Source: Nitrosomonas marina
GTDB taxonomy: Bacteria > Pseudomonadota > Gammaproteobacteria > Burkholderiales > Nitrosomonadaceae
DNA: 64,000 nucleotides
Direction of reading: 5' to 3'
NCBI RefSeq assembly: GCF_900110145.1
Contig: NZ_FOCP01000001.1
Span: 62,001-126,000, forward strand
The notes under the pieces were generated by a model, which saw only the letters and a program-made list of their open reading frames with translations, ran no database searches and was not told where the DNA came from. Numbering within the stretch: the stretch's first letter is position 1; each line of letters starts with the position of its first letter. Positions 53,981-63,540 of this stretch are shown one piece after another. The translations under genes were made by a program, and so were the position numbers.

Positions 53981-55369
53981 TTATTCATACACGCGCGGAC
54001 TGACTTGTTTATTGCGCATCGCATCATACTCATCCTGAAAGAAAAACTTTTCTTCCCCAAAAGCCGGTTTTAAATGATCAAGCCAGGTGGCCTCGGGATC
54101 AAACCGTGCGAAAAAAGGACGTTGCACCCAGTCCGGATTACGCGCCTGAAGAAAACGTAAAACGAAAACCTGCTCGCCGTTGATTTCTGAAACACCCTGG
54201 ATTTCGACCTTGCCGGGTCCGGCACTCATGGACGGCCCTCGTGCAGTTCGACCCAACCCAGATACACGCTTCAATGCCTCGCGATAAACCTCCCAGGCAC
54301 GCGCCAACGGCACCTCAAAATAACGACGCGCACCCGTATCACGCTCAACGAACATATAATACGGCACCAAACCCAGGCGCACCTGTTCGCGCCACATACG
54401 GGCCCAAACATCAGGATCATTATTGATATGATTCAGCAACGGTGATTGCGTTCGGATAACAACGCCAGATGCTCTCAGCCTGCTGATCGCCTCGCACACA
54501 ATAGGCGTTGACATTTCCTGCCAATGATTAAAATGCGCCATAATCGCAACATGCTTTCCTGCTTTAACCATTCTTTCCAGCAACAATAACAACTGGGCGG
54601 AATCTTTATCGCTGACATAACGCTGCGGCCAGAAACTTAATGATTTCGTTCCGATACGAATTGTTTGAACATGATCAAACTCCGGCCGGAGAAGCGGTTC
54701 CAGATAGGCAACCAAATGATCTGTCTTCATAACCATAGGGTCGCCGCCAGTTATTAACAGATCACTGATGCTTTTGTATTTTGCCAGATATTGATGCAGC
54801 TTTTGCGCCTCAGTATTCGAAAAACGCAAACTCTTGTCACCGATAAACTGCGCCCAACGAAAACAAAAACTACAGAAACTGTGACATACCTGCCTCTGAC
54901 CTGGAAAAAACAGCACTGTTTCACGGTACTTGTGTTGAATGCCTTCTACCGGTTCATTATCTTCATAAGGCACGTTCAAAGACTGTTGCTCTGCAGGATG
55001 CGGATTCAATCGCAACCTGATCTCATTCGCATTTTTCAGAATTACACTGCGATCGTTCGTGCTGCGCAGGACTGAGGCCATTTGATTATAATCCTCATCC
55101 GACAACATGCCTTTTTGTGGAAACACCAACTGGAAAATCGGGTCTTCCGGCACATTCTGCCAGTTAATCAAATTGTCAATCACATACCTGTTCACCCTGA
55201 AGGGTAAAACATTTGCAACTACTTTCATCTCAAAGCGCTGTGCCTCGGACAACTGTTTTAACGCTTCGATCTTGTCAATTTGACGTTCTGTATAAACCTG
55301 AAAATGCTCAGGTGCATTATATTGTGTTGTAATAAACTGTTTTTTAATCAATGGTAATACGGGTGTCAT
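53981..55369 (-). CDS. KamA-family radical SAM enzyme (lysine 2,3-aminomutase-like)
   Basis: The 462-residue protein has a radical SAM cluster motif CHSFCSFCFRW (CxxxCxxC, near residue 175) and the KamA signature LLITGGDPMVMK. The family includes lysine and glutamate 2,3-aminomutases that use SAM and PLP; the short EpmB acts on elongation factor P. This protein is longer than EpmB and no efp or epmA gene is near. A PLP lysine could not be placed with certainty. The ATG at 55369 is supported by GGAG 6 nt upstream; a GTG at 55414 is an alternative. Confidence 0.85.
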   Translation of the reverse strand: MTPVLPLIKKQFITTQYNAPEHFQVYTERQIDKIEALKQLSEAQRFEMKVVANVLPFRVNRYVIDNLINWQNVPEDPIFQLVFPQKGMLSDEDYNQMASVLRSTNDRSVILKNANEIRLRLNPHPAEQQSLNVPYEDNEPVEGIQHKYRETVLFFPGQRQVCHSFCSFCFRWAQFIGDKSLRFSNTEAQKLHQYLAKYKSISDLLITGGDPMVMKTDHLVAYLEPLLRPEFDHVQTIRIGTKSLSFWPQRYVSDKDSAQLLLLLERMVKAGKHVAIMAHFNHWQEMSTPIVCEAISRLRASGVVIRTQSPLLNHINNDPDVWARMWREQVRLGLVPYYMFVERDTGARRYFEVPLARAWEVYREALKRVSGLGRTARGPSMSAGPGKVEIQGVSEINGEQVFVLRFLQARNPDWVQRPFFARFDPEATWLDHLKPAFGEEKFFFQDEYDAMRNKQVSPRVYE

Positions 55370-55881
55370 ACGCTTCTCCGTTAAAAATAAATTGCTCAAA
55401 GGAGAAATTGCCACCAGATTGAATCATAATGACAAAGCCAAATTTCGCTTGATAAGATAAAACAATAATGTTTCTGATACGTTAACCGTATTCTTCATAA
55501 ATACTAACGCACGTTATGAATAATCCGGCCTTTCTAACGCAGCGCTTCTCACGGCGCATCCCAGCAAGGCTTCTGCGGCTATTCCAAACATTAAATAGCC
55601 TTCAATATCAACTGCTTAAAAAATCAATAAAAAACCAAGCAATTCAATTGCTCATCGTTAGATTATAACATGCCCAAAAAATTGCTCTTATCAGCCCTTT
55701 ATTTCACCAAATATCTGGACAAATGAATGAATTGGAGCATTTTTACCCTGTTTGTATCGACATTCACCAGACAGCACTATTGTTAAAATCAGTTTACGAT
55801 TTCATTTCATTCAAACTGACAGCACATCCCGAAGAATGATTTTAGTGCAGCTTATCCATGGATTTGGTAAAGGGAACTCAT
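55370..55881. other. Intergenic region, promoters only
   Basis: A 512-bp AT-rich region between the leftward radical SAM gene and the rightward small gene. A 38-codon open frame (55723-55839) has only a weak ribosome binding site, so it is not called as a gene. Nothing else was recognised. Confidence 0.35.
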
Positions 55882-56064
55882 ATGATAAAAACACAATATG
55901 CTTTTAAGGCGAACAATACTCAGCTCATAAAATGCGAATTAAAAATAAAAACCCGGACCGGTAACGTATTTGTCTATCACGGCCTTTTCAACTCCACCAC
56001 AGCAGCCATCACAGATGCAATAGACAGGTTCGAAATCGCCACGATTTTTGTTCGTGCGGTTTAA
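55882..56064 (+). CDS. Small hypothetical protein, 60 residues
   Basis: I take the ATG at 55882 as start, since AAAGGGA lies about 7 nt upstream, rather than the ATG at 55858. The 60-residue protein alternates beta-like and basic stretches (KCELKIKTRTGNVFVYHGLF) and ends in TDAIDRFEIATIFVRAV. There is no signal peptide or membrane helix. It is not matched to a known family; the compact size suggests a small beta-rich regulatory protein. It converges on the TIGR04073 gene. Confidence 0.65.
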   Translation: MIKTQYAFKANNTQLIKCELKIKTRTGNVFVYHGLFNSTTAAITDAIDRFEIATIFVRAV

Positions 56065-56104
56065 CTGGCAATAAAAACAGGCGAATCAGTAACCAGCACC
56101 AGAT

Positions 56105-56485
56105 TCATCCGCCTGTTCTAAATGCAAGGTATTTCGATTCCTGGTAAAAATCATCCCAAATCAATGAAGGGTTTGGTGTTGGATAGGTCGGAAGCCAGAA
56201 TGTCGCCAGATCCAGTACGCCACTACCCGTTCGGCTTGCCGTATGCACGACGCCCCTGAGTATACCCTCCGTCCAGCCAATAAACTGACTTTGCTCTCTT
56301 TGATTCCATAAAATAATATTTTTAGGCAGCTCCAACCAGCCGGTCGCCACATTGGCAACACCACTTAATATCTTCATACCGGCTTTACTGAAATATGTGT
56401 CTGCGGCACTTTCCTGCGCACTGGCAGCGGACGAAAACAGGAGCGATAGACACAACATCAATAAATACACGCATGTTCTCATCAT
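56105..56485 (-). CDS. Exosortase system-associated protein, TIGR04073 type
   Basis: The 126-residue exported protein has a signal peptide ending in SSAASA, then KAGMKILSGVANVATGWLELPKNI, the pattern of the small exported TIGR04073 proteins seen in genomes with exosortase/PEP-CTERM systems. The ATG at 56485 has AGGGA about 8 nt upstream. Function not established. Together with the PEP-CTERM protein at 40939 it indicates that an exosortase system exists elsewhere in the genome. Confidence 0.8.
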   Translation of the reverse strand: MMRTCVYLLMLCLSLLFSSAASAQESAADTYFSKAGMKILSGVANVATGWLELPKNIILWNQREQSQFIGWTEGILRGVVHTASRTGSGVLDLATFWLPTYPTPNPSLIWDDFYQESKYLAFRTGG

Positions 56486-57108
56486 GTTCAAATCCCTTTA
56501 AATATGTCGATACCGATATGAAATATAACCATCTTGCTGCATTTGCCCCAGCACTATCACCGGAAGGAGTAAAGCTACCGGCCCGGGCAAATCATATCGA
56601 CTGAAAACAAGATAACAATCCGTCGCAATAGCCTGCGACCTAACAGCAATCTTAACGTAATATTGAAAACCGTATTGGATAATTAAAGTCCGACCAGGCG
56701 CAGTAAACAGCGTGTTTGGTAGCAGAGAGACAATTCTATAACTATCGCATCTTTTAAAGTCCCGGTATGAAGCAGCCTCGCTAAAGCCATGGTCGAAAGT
56801 AACACACTGCGATTAAAAAAAGCCATGGAATTTTATCCGCCGATAGATATCCACTTACAAGGAACCGCGACAGTCAGCCTATCATAGTCATTGTAACCAT
56901 ATTTCAAAAACTCCCTCATTTTATATATGCAAAACAGGAGAGTCTGGCGTATGTTTCATAAACATACGCCAGACCCTCTTTCGCCGAAAGACGAGAAATT
57001 CCAGCTATCTTCGATCGGGCCCTAAACAGTGTGCAGACCCAAAATCATAAATTTCTTGAGTCTCCAGGTATCGTTTTTACGATGCTAAATTCCAAGTAGT
57101 TTATTCAA
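56486..57108. other. Intergenic region with terminator
   Basis: A 623-bp gap. Besides the terminator-like palindrome at 56943 there is a short dyad GTCGCA..TGCGAC (about 56613-56630). The remaining sequence shows no gene with a plausible start. It should contain the promoter of the TIGR04073 gene near its left end. Confidence 0.4.
56943..56973 (-). terminator. Perfect 14-bp hairpin downstream of the amidohydrolase gene
   Basis: TCTGGCGTATGTTT (56943-56956) and its exact complement (56960-56973) enclose a 3-nt loop. On the minus strand the stem is followed by CTCTCCTGTTTT, a weak U-rich tail. It lies 136 nt past the stop of the amidohydrolase gene and probably ends the leftward porin / GH88 / amidohydrolase group. 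Confidence 0.65.
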
Positions 57109-58434
57109 TTAATCTGAAAATCTATTGACAACGATCTGACCACCCGAAATGACAAGTTCTGGGTATTCCAGTTTCTTCAAGTCAAGCGCAAGATCGCCTC
57201 TGACAGCAATGATATCCGCTGGCGAACCTTGTTGTATAGTACCCACTTTCGGAAACAATTTCAGATGCTCACCAGCCAGAGAGGTAGCGGCGCGCAAAGC
57301 TTCGACTAATGACATACCAGTCAACTGCATCATATACAATAATTCCTGGGTGTTGATTCCCCAGGGGATCTCCGGATGAGCAATTTCAGCTCCATATAAT
57401 ATTTTTCCACCCAGTTCAGACCATAGCTTTGTGTTACGCTCAATTCCGGTACATTTAGACAATGTATCAATTGTGGCAACGATTTTCACATTCTGTGAAA
57501 TTGCTTGTTTTAACAATGCGTCAGGAACTTCATCACATGGCATGTGAGCCCATTCGTCCACTCCTGCATTCAGCGCAATCTGCACACCTTTCTCTTCTGC
57601 AACATGAGCAGTTACGCTGCGATCATGACTGTGCGCCTCATTGACAATGGCTGTTACAATTTTTTCTGATAATAATGGCCACGCCTGTTTTGAATCGAAA
57701 GAATGATCACTGTCAGAATTTGAGTGTTGATGGCTCACTTGCTTATTATTATGCATATGCCCGTATTCTTGATGCTCGTGAGTGTGTTTTCCATGGTGAT
57801 CGTGGGAGTGTTCTCCATGATCATGGTGCACAGACCACGGCGCACCTATTTCTCCTCCCGGTTCTAGTGCTACCTTTATAACAACTGCACCCGCGCCGAT
57901 AAGTTCACGAACGACTCTCTCTGCCTCTTCTTCAGAGGAGACTGCTTTGGCAATATTGGAAGCACCAAGGTTAACAATTGGATAACCATCATGCGCTGTT
58001 AGAATGGGGCCGGAAGTCAATACGCGCAAACTTCCGTTACCCCCGTACGGTTGATGTACAGGCCCGCCCAAATCCCGAATTGTCGTTATTCCATGTTGAA
58101 GTACAATATCGGCAGGAACATTGCGATAGGACAAATGCGCGTGCAATTCGATCAATCCAGGAAGAACGGTAGCATCACCCAGATCAATAACCTTCGTCCC
58201 TTCATCTATCGACATTAAATCACGTCTATTAACTTGCGATACCTGTCCGTTTTTGATCAGTATTGATAAATTGTCTCTAAACTGAGACCCATCAAAAACC
58301 CGTGATGCGTGCAATAACAAGGGCTCCGGATGCATCTCAGCGGCAATCGCTGGATACGACATGACGCCCGATATCAACAGTGTCAAGACCCAATGAGCCT
58401 TCCTGAATAACTCAAAAAAATCGTTTTTTATCAT
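57109..58434 (-). CDS. Secreted amidohydrolase with His-rich insert
   Basis: The 441-residue protein has a signal peptide (LLISGVMSYPAIAAEM) and an amidohydrolase-superfamily barrel of the imidazolonepropionase-like type: TVLPGLIELHAHLSYR with the HxH metal ligands, TAHVAEEKG and a late DEWAHM. Between about residues 200 and 245 lies an insert extremely rich in histidine (HHDHGEHSHDHHGKHTHEH), probably a metal-binding loop. The substrate is unknown. It is third in a leftward group with the porin and the GH88-like gene. Confidence 0.85.
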   Translation of the reverse strand: MIKNDFFELFRKAHWVLTLLISGVMSYPAIAAEMHPEPLLLHASRVFDGSQFRDNLSILIKNGQVSQVNRRDLMSIDEGTKVIDLGDATVLPGLIELHAHLSYRNVPADIVLQHGITTIRDLGGPVHQPYGGNGSLRVLTSGPILTAHDGYPIVNLGASNIAKAVSSEEEAERVVRELIGAGAVVIKVALEPGGEIGAPWSVHHDHGEHSHDHHGKHTHEHQEYGHMHNNKQVSHQHSNSDSDHSFDSKQAWPLLSEKIVTAIVNEAHSHDRSVTAHVAEEKGVQIALNAGVDEWAHMPCDEVPDALLKQAISQNVKIVATIDTLSKCTGIERNTKLWSELGGKILYGAEIAHPEIPWGINTQELLYMMQLTGMSLVEALRAATSLAGEHLKLFPKVGTIQQGSPADIIAVRGDLALDLKKLEYPELVISGGQIVVNRFSD

Positions 58435-58549
58435 TTGATTTCCATAGAAATAAGAAAATGACTGAATTAGTACTTCCTGCTCTACTGCCGGTTTTAAAGA
58501 TCAGAAACACCTCGTCGAACGGAATCACACTCGATTAAATTAAAGATTG

Positions 58550-59737
58550 TCACACTTCATTTGGTTTAATTCTTTGAGCAAGTGCACATAACGCTGCCAT
58601 TAAAAGAAAGCTGCCCCACGGTGTTTCTGCCAGTTCTTTTACGCCCGGTTTCGTTTTATAGCAGCATCCCCTGAATGCACCAGAGTCCTCTCTCAGACCC
58701 TTACCCTTAATCCCAATATCCTGAAAACCAGAAAAATACGGACTACAAACAATATCGGTGATTATTTTATGCGCAGCAACTACCCACTGATCTCCTTCCT
58801 GTATCTGATCAGCAAGCGACATCATGGCCAACGAAGCAATTACCGCAGAAGACGGATCACGAAGTTCATCTGGACCATCTAAATTATCTAACGGGAACGC
58901 ATCGACACGGGAATCTCTCCAATATTCACAAGCTGCCTGGGAATATGATCTGTACGGCTCCCCCCATTTTTCAGTCGCCCGACATAAACCCAACATGGCC
59001 CAGGCTTGACCGCGAGACCAGGCACCTGCTGTGTCCCTGAATGTAAATTTTCTCCCGTTGTGAAAACCCAAAGCCTGAAATGCGCCTTGATTATGTGTAT
59101 CGCAAAAGTTTTCCAGGATTGTGTCGACGTGATGCCGTAACATTGTCTGAACCTCATCTTCATCTGCGTGTATACCTAGCAGTTGAATAAGCGCTGCCAG
59201 ACTATCGATCGAAACATATTGCTCTCCTTTTTCTCCCCCGCCCATATCCGTTCCCAGCGGGAAATATTTCAACACCGGGTTAAATGTTGCGACAATGGCA
59301 GTATTGGCATTTCTTACCTGCGTTAGCGCATCCATATCACCAAACCAGTTGTATCCTAACGCGGCCCCATACCAGAAAATAAAACTTCGGTTGATTGAAT
59401 CAGCAGTTATTTTTGACGACAAGCGCCGACAGATCGCAATGGCTTTAATTTGATCAGATTTTGATTGAGTGATTCGCGCGCGCAGCCACCACCAACCACC
59501 CCAGAATCCACCGGTCCAGGAGCCTCCCCTTGAAGTCACCCAATGACCGTCAGCACCAGACGAATAAAGTGGAAATTGATTGCCGCACATGGATTCAATG
59601 CGGTTCATGCGGTTTATTAACAACTCAATCGCCAGTGTTATTTCCTCATGACTGAGAAAATGGCGATTCACACCGGAATCTTTATATGAACTATTTTCAG
59701 AACGAGAAGGTAAAGTCCGCCCAGAAAGAATTTGCAT
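58550..59737 (-). CDS. GH88-like (unsaturated glucuronyl hydrolase) family protein
   Basis: The 395-residue protein has the (alpha/alpha)6-barrel pattern of family GH88: GGSWTGGFWGGWWWLR, TAGAWSRGQAWAMLGLC, DPSSAVIASLAM and TPWGSFLLMAAL. GH88 enzymes remove unsaturated uronic acids from oligosaccharides produced by polysaccharide lyases. No signal peptide is seen, so cytosolic action is likely. It overlaps the porin gene by 41 nt. Confidence 0.87.
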   Translation of the reverse strand: MQILSGRTLPSRSENSSYKDSGVNRHFLSHEEITLAIELLINRMNRIESMCGNQFPLYSSGADGHWVTSRGGSWTGGFWGGWWWLRARITQSKSDQIKAIAICRRLSSKITADSINRSFIFWYGAALGYNWFGDMDALTQVRNANTAIVATFNPVLKYFPLGTDMGGGEKGEQYVSIDSLAALIQLLGIHADEDEVQTMLRHHVDTILENFCDTHNQGAFQALGFHNGRKFTFRDTAGAWSRGQAWAMLGLCRATEKWGEPYRSYSQAACEYWRDSRVDAFPLDNLDGPDELRDPSSAVIASLAMMSLADQIQEGDQWVVAAHKIITDIVCSPYFSGFQDIGIKGKGLREDSGAFRGCCYKTKPGVKELAETPWGSFLLMAALCALAQRIKPNEV

Positions 59738-61262
59738 TGTGTTTTCCCTTGAAATTGTGTTGAATCACATTGCCACCAAAAGCACGACCGTAATACATTC
59801 TCATCGCTAACTGCTTATTGAAAATGTATCGGAAACTGATGTCGATCAACTGTCCAACATCACTGCTTCCCCCTGACAACTTACCTACATAGCCGAACGC
59901 GCCCGATTTTGTCGATGCACCCAGCCCCCGGTATAACAAATCGTTGTCATTGGCCAGTGTCAGATGATGCAAATTGATGCTCACCTGGCTTTTCTCAGTT
60001 GGAGTAACATTCAGCTCTATAAACGCATCCCGAATATTCATTTGATCAAAAAACGGAAATTTTGCAAAAATTCGACCGCTCGGAACCATGGAAAAAAAGG
60101 TCTTATGTGTATTGTCTTCAGCATTGCCATCACCCGAGCTTTGATAATAGATAGCGCGCAACCATGGTTTAAAAGGCAGGCGCGACCATTGATAACCAAG
60201 TTCTGCGGAAATCGCCCAGGCCTGATGATCCTGGTCGGTCCAGCGACCAAACTGGTAGGCACCCCAAAGCAGGCTATCAATACTGCCCGGTCCTACCTGC
60301 TGCAGAGAAAGCAAATGAGCACCTATCGTATGCAGGTCAACTTTTTCTTCATTTAGTCTTGGCCTGGTCTCCAAAGAACGATTATCAACAACTTGTGTAT
60401 CACGATCATCATCATAATTTATATAAAACAATCGCCCCTCTACCCCTGGCACAACCGCATCTTTTTTAGCAGTAAGCGCGGTATATATCATATTAATATC
60501 TTCAATTTGTTTCTGCCCATCGGCGGAGAGCGCGCCTTGTGTTGGTCGCAAGCCACTTACAGTCCAATTGAATGCGGGTTGATCATAGGCAATTGAGAAA
60601 CCGTCAAAACTTCGTCCCACGTAAATTGCATTAAAACCACCAATCAAACGCTGCCCGATTCGTCTTTGTTTTAATGCGTCAAATTTGGCAATCCCCGTTT
60701 TATATTCCAACCCATCGGCAAATGCGAAACGACCCAGTTTTATGGACGCTCCGTGGATACCCATCGAATCCAGTTTAATTTTGGCAAAACCTTGCTTTAA
60801 AAAAATGTCATGAACATTTGTCGATTCCTGGTTGATCAGGAAATAGCCTGCACCCAAACCTAAAGGACCACCGGGGACCGCGACCGAATCATTCGGAAGA
60901 TCATAAAGGCCGATATATTGAGCCTGCCCATACACTTCCACCACAGGCGTGGTCAGCAATGCGCCCATTCGGGCACGCAATACCCACAAATCATAGGTAT
61001 TATTATTGTTGACCGCCGGTTCCGGCCGAAAAAAGTCCCAGAGCTCATAACTACCCATAAGCTCGCCATCTATTCGAAGATGTTTGTTTAACTGTCCCAG
61101 GCTCTTTGTATCAGTTGTTGCTACTGCGTTACTCACAGACAAGAAAATACCAGTTACACAGATCAGAATCTGAAATTTTGAATTTCTTACTAAACAAGAA
61201 ACGAAATCGATTTGAACATTAACAGTTAAAAAAATCATAAATATTGTTTTGTTACATTTCAT
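59697..61262 (-). CDS. Alginate-export-type outer-membrane porin
   Basis: The 521-residue protein has a long N-terminus with a hydrophobic signal region (FQILICVTGIFLSVSNAVA), then a beta-barrel of the alginate_exp type (LRIDGELMGSYELWDFF, WVLRARMGALLTTPVVEVYGQAQYIGLYD, ending FWADFTFSF with the terminal Phe of outer-membrane barrels). It would pass large anionic sugars or similar solutes across the outer membrane. The N-terminus is about 20 residues longer than a normal signal peptide. First gene of the group with GH88 and the amidohydrolase. Confidence 0.82.
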   Translation of the reverse strand: MKCNKTIFMIFLTVNVQIDFVSCLVRNSKFQILICVTGIFLSVSNAVATTDTKSLGQLNKHLRIDGELMGSYELWDFFRPEPAVNNNNTYDLWVLRARMGALLTTPVVEVYGQAQYIGLYDLPNDSVAVPGGPLGLGAGYFLINQESTNVHDIFLKQGFAKIKLDSMGIHGASIKLGRFAFADGLEYKTGIAKFDALKQRRIGQRLIGGFNAIYVGRSFDGFSIAYDQPAFNWTVSGLRPTQGALSADGQKQIEDINMIYTALTAKKDAVVPGVEGRLFYINYDDDRDTQVVDNRSLETRPRLNEEKVDLHTIGAHLLSLQQVGPGSIDSLLWGAYQFGRWTDQDHQAWAISAELGYQWSRLPFKPWLRAIYYQSSGDGNAEDNTHKTFFSMVPSGRIFAKFPFFDQMNIRDAFIELNVTPTEKSQVSINLHHLTLANDNDLLYRGLGASTKSGAFGYVGKLSGGSSDVGQLIDISFRYIFNKQLAMRMYYGRAFGGNVIQHNFKGKHNANSFWADFTFSF

Positions 61263-61394
61263 TCCAGCAACGACCTAGCAGCGACCTGACTGTTTATCTC
61301 TATTGGCCATATCTTTTAAATTGGTGTATAAATTTTTTAATAGCAATCCTGATTCGAAATATTTCACTTTAATTTCTTTAATTTATTTTCATTC

Positions 61395-62180
61395 ATGAAA
61401 CGCATAATTTCTAAAGACGGCACGTCTATTGCATGCTGGCAAGAAGGCATAGGCGACCCGCTCTTGCTGGTACACGGCACCACCAGCGATCACCTTGCAT
61501 GGTCACCTGTTACATTGCTGAAACAACAATTCAGCGTATGGACTATGGATCGTCGCGGACGCGGCCATAGTAAGGATTCCCCAAATTATTCTTTGGAACG
61601 GGAATGTGAAGATATCGCAGCAGTTATTGATGCCATCGGTACCAGCGTACACCTTGTTGGTCACTCTTTCGGCGGACTGTGCTCATTAGAAGCCACGCGT
61701 TTGACAAACAATCTTCAAAGCCTGATTCTTTATGAACCATCCATCTCACTGGCTGGCAGCGGGTGGTCATCAGCAGTCAAAACCAGTATGGAGAGACTGC
61801 ATGATTCAGAAGATTGGGAGGAAGTCTTGCTTCATTTCTATCGCGATATACTCAAAACACCCCGCGCCGAACTCGTTGCGTTACAGACAGGGCCTGGCTG
61901 GAAAGCACGCGTAGCAACATCCCACACAGTTTTGCGTGAATTACGAAGTATCGATCATTATGTGTTTAACCCTCAACGATTCAATTCTCTCCAGATTCCG
62001 GTATTACTTCTACTAGGCGGTGATAGTTCATCTCGTCGATACGAAACTGCCAGTCTGCTTTCTCAAGGCCTGCCGAATAATCGGATAGGAATTCTGCATG
62101 GACAGCAGCATAGCGCGATGAGAACAGCGCCCGATTTGTTTGCTCATGAAATTATGAAATTTTTAAAGGAACAGCCATAG
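61395..62180 (+). CDS. Alpha/beta hydrolase
   Basis: The 261-residue protein has the nucleophile motif VGHSFGG (serine near residue 92), oxyanion loop LLLVHGTTS, and an acid and His in the C-terminal half (LLLLGGDSSSRR and GQQHSAMRTAPD). This is the plain alpha/beta hydrolase fold used by esterases and similar enzymes; the substrate is unknown. No signal peptide. It is divergent from the porin gene and converges on the MFS transporter. Confidence 0.87.
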   Translation: MKRIISKDGTSIACWQEGIGDPLLLVHGTTSDHLAWSPVTLLKQQFSVWTMDRRGRGHSKDSPNYSLERECEDIAAVIDAIGTSVHLVGHSFGGLCSLEATRLTNNLQSLILYEPSISLAGSGWSSAVKTSMERLHDSEDWEEVLLHFYRDILKTPRAELVALQTGPGWKARVATSHTVLRELRSIDHYVFNPQRFNSLQIPVLLLLGGDSSSRRYETASLLSQGLPNNRIGILHGQQHSAMRTAPDLFAHEIMKFLKEQP

Positions 62181-62201
62181 TTATCCGGACCATTCCAGAT
62201 T

Positions 62202-63422
62202 CTATGTCGTCTTCTCTGTCAACCGGTCTGCGTGTTGCCGTCGGCTGAATGCCAATGCCAGCGCCAGAATACAAGCGCAAACAAATACACCTGACAACAA
62301 TTTCCAGCCAAGCAGAAAACCGCTTGAATAATCAACCAGTAAAGCGTAAAGCGGCGGGCCCAGCGCAAAACCGCCAAAAAACGCAACGGAAATAAAACTG
62401 GAAGCAGCCGTTACCGGGCCAAAAGCTGAATCCCGGATCACCATACTCATTGCTATCGCATTTGTACCGACTGCGCTGAGTCCTACACACGCGGCCCCAA
62501 GCCACAGCAATTCATGACTGTTGATATCAGCGTACATAGTACACACGATGGCGCCGGCAGCTATTACTGCGAGCGCGCATAGCAACCAGGACTCATCTCT
62601 AAGTTTTGCGCCCACCGGGGTCAGCACGATTCGTGACAGCATTCCCATAACGCCAAATACAGCAATCAGGCTGTCCGCCTTAAACAGTGTCATGCCTTGT
62701 TGTATTGCAAATGTCGGCAGAAAAGTGACATAGGCTGATAGTGATATTCCAATGCAGAACTGAATACACATCAGCCAAAGGAGCAATGGATTCGGGAAAG
62801 TATATTCAAAACTCTTCTTCACGCCGAATTGTACTTTCGGCGTAACAAAGAGTGTTGATAATAAAAAAATAACCGCTACCGGGACTACTGCTCCAAAAGC
62901 TATGCGCCAGCCATACAGCAGGGCTATTCCCGGCAGCAATAAACCCGCAAATAGCGCCGCCAGTTGTACACCTGATTGTTTGATACCTACTATCTTTGCC
63001 CTTTTCTTTTGAGTAATTTGTTGTGCAATCAGTAAATTTGTAACCGGATTGGCCAGAGCTTGTGCAATTCCGCAAATCGCTACAGCAAATACCAGCCCGG
63101 TAAAATTCTGCGCAATGGCAATAAGCATAAACGCTACCGCGATCGTAAAGAAAATCACCAACAGCATGTTGCGTGCGCCAAAATATTCAACTATGACCCC
63201 TGACCATAGCGACAAAATAGCTGCAAGACCGAATGAACTCATTACCAGATAACCTAACATGGTGCTATCAAAGGTCAGGTCCTGACTCAGTAACGGTCCC
63301 AGCGTACTGATTGCATAAAGCACCAGCATGGGCAAAGCCATGGCAAAAATCAGAACGACAACGAACAGGTACCCTGTCAGGGTTGAATTTTGAATTTGCA
63401 AAATATTTTTTTCTTCAATCAT
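62202..63422 (-). CDS. Major facilitator superfamily transporter
   Basis: The 406-residue protein has twelve hydrophobic segments in two halves, with SSFGLAAILSLWSGVIVEYFGARNMLL as the MFS loop motif between helices 2 and 3 and ANPVTNLLIAQQITQKKRAKIVGIKQSG before the middle. The substrate is unknown. It lies 118 bp downstream of the acyl-CoA dehydrogenase gene on the same strand, so an organic-acid uptake or efflux role is possible. Confidence 0.87.
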   Translation of the reverse strand: MIEEKNILQIQNSTLTGYLFVVVLIFAMALPMLVLYAISTLGPLLSQDLTFDSTMLGYLVMSSFGLAAILSLWSGVIVEYFGARNMLLVIFFTIAVAFMLIAIAQNFTGLVFAVAICGIAQALANPVTNLLIAQQITQKKRAKIVGIKQSGVQLAALFAGLLLPGIALLYGWRIAFGAVVPVAVIFLLSTLFVTPKVQFGVKKSFEYTFPNPLLLWLMCIQFCIGISLSAYVTFLPTFAIQQGMTLFKADSLIAVFGVMGMLSRIVLTPVGAKLRDESWLLCALAVIAAGAIVCTMYADINSHELLWLGAACVGLSAVGTNAIAMSMVIRDSAFGPVTAASSFISVAFFGGFALGPPLYALLVDYSSGFLLGWKLLSGVFVCACILALALAFSRRQHADRLTEKTT

Positions 63423-63540
63423 TTTGTTTCTGGGTCAAATAATTGATACAAACACTGTTATCCAGGCATTGCATCAATCATGTTCTTTAGGCAACCAAAA
63501 GGTCATGATTCAGTATATAAGTATGAGAAACGATACGCGG

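Noticed and set aside
55723-55839. 38-codon ORF before the small hypothetical gene
   Set aside because: Only a weak ribosome binding site and no neighbour support; cannot be distinguished from chance.
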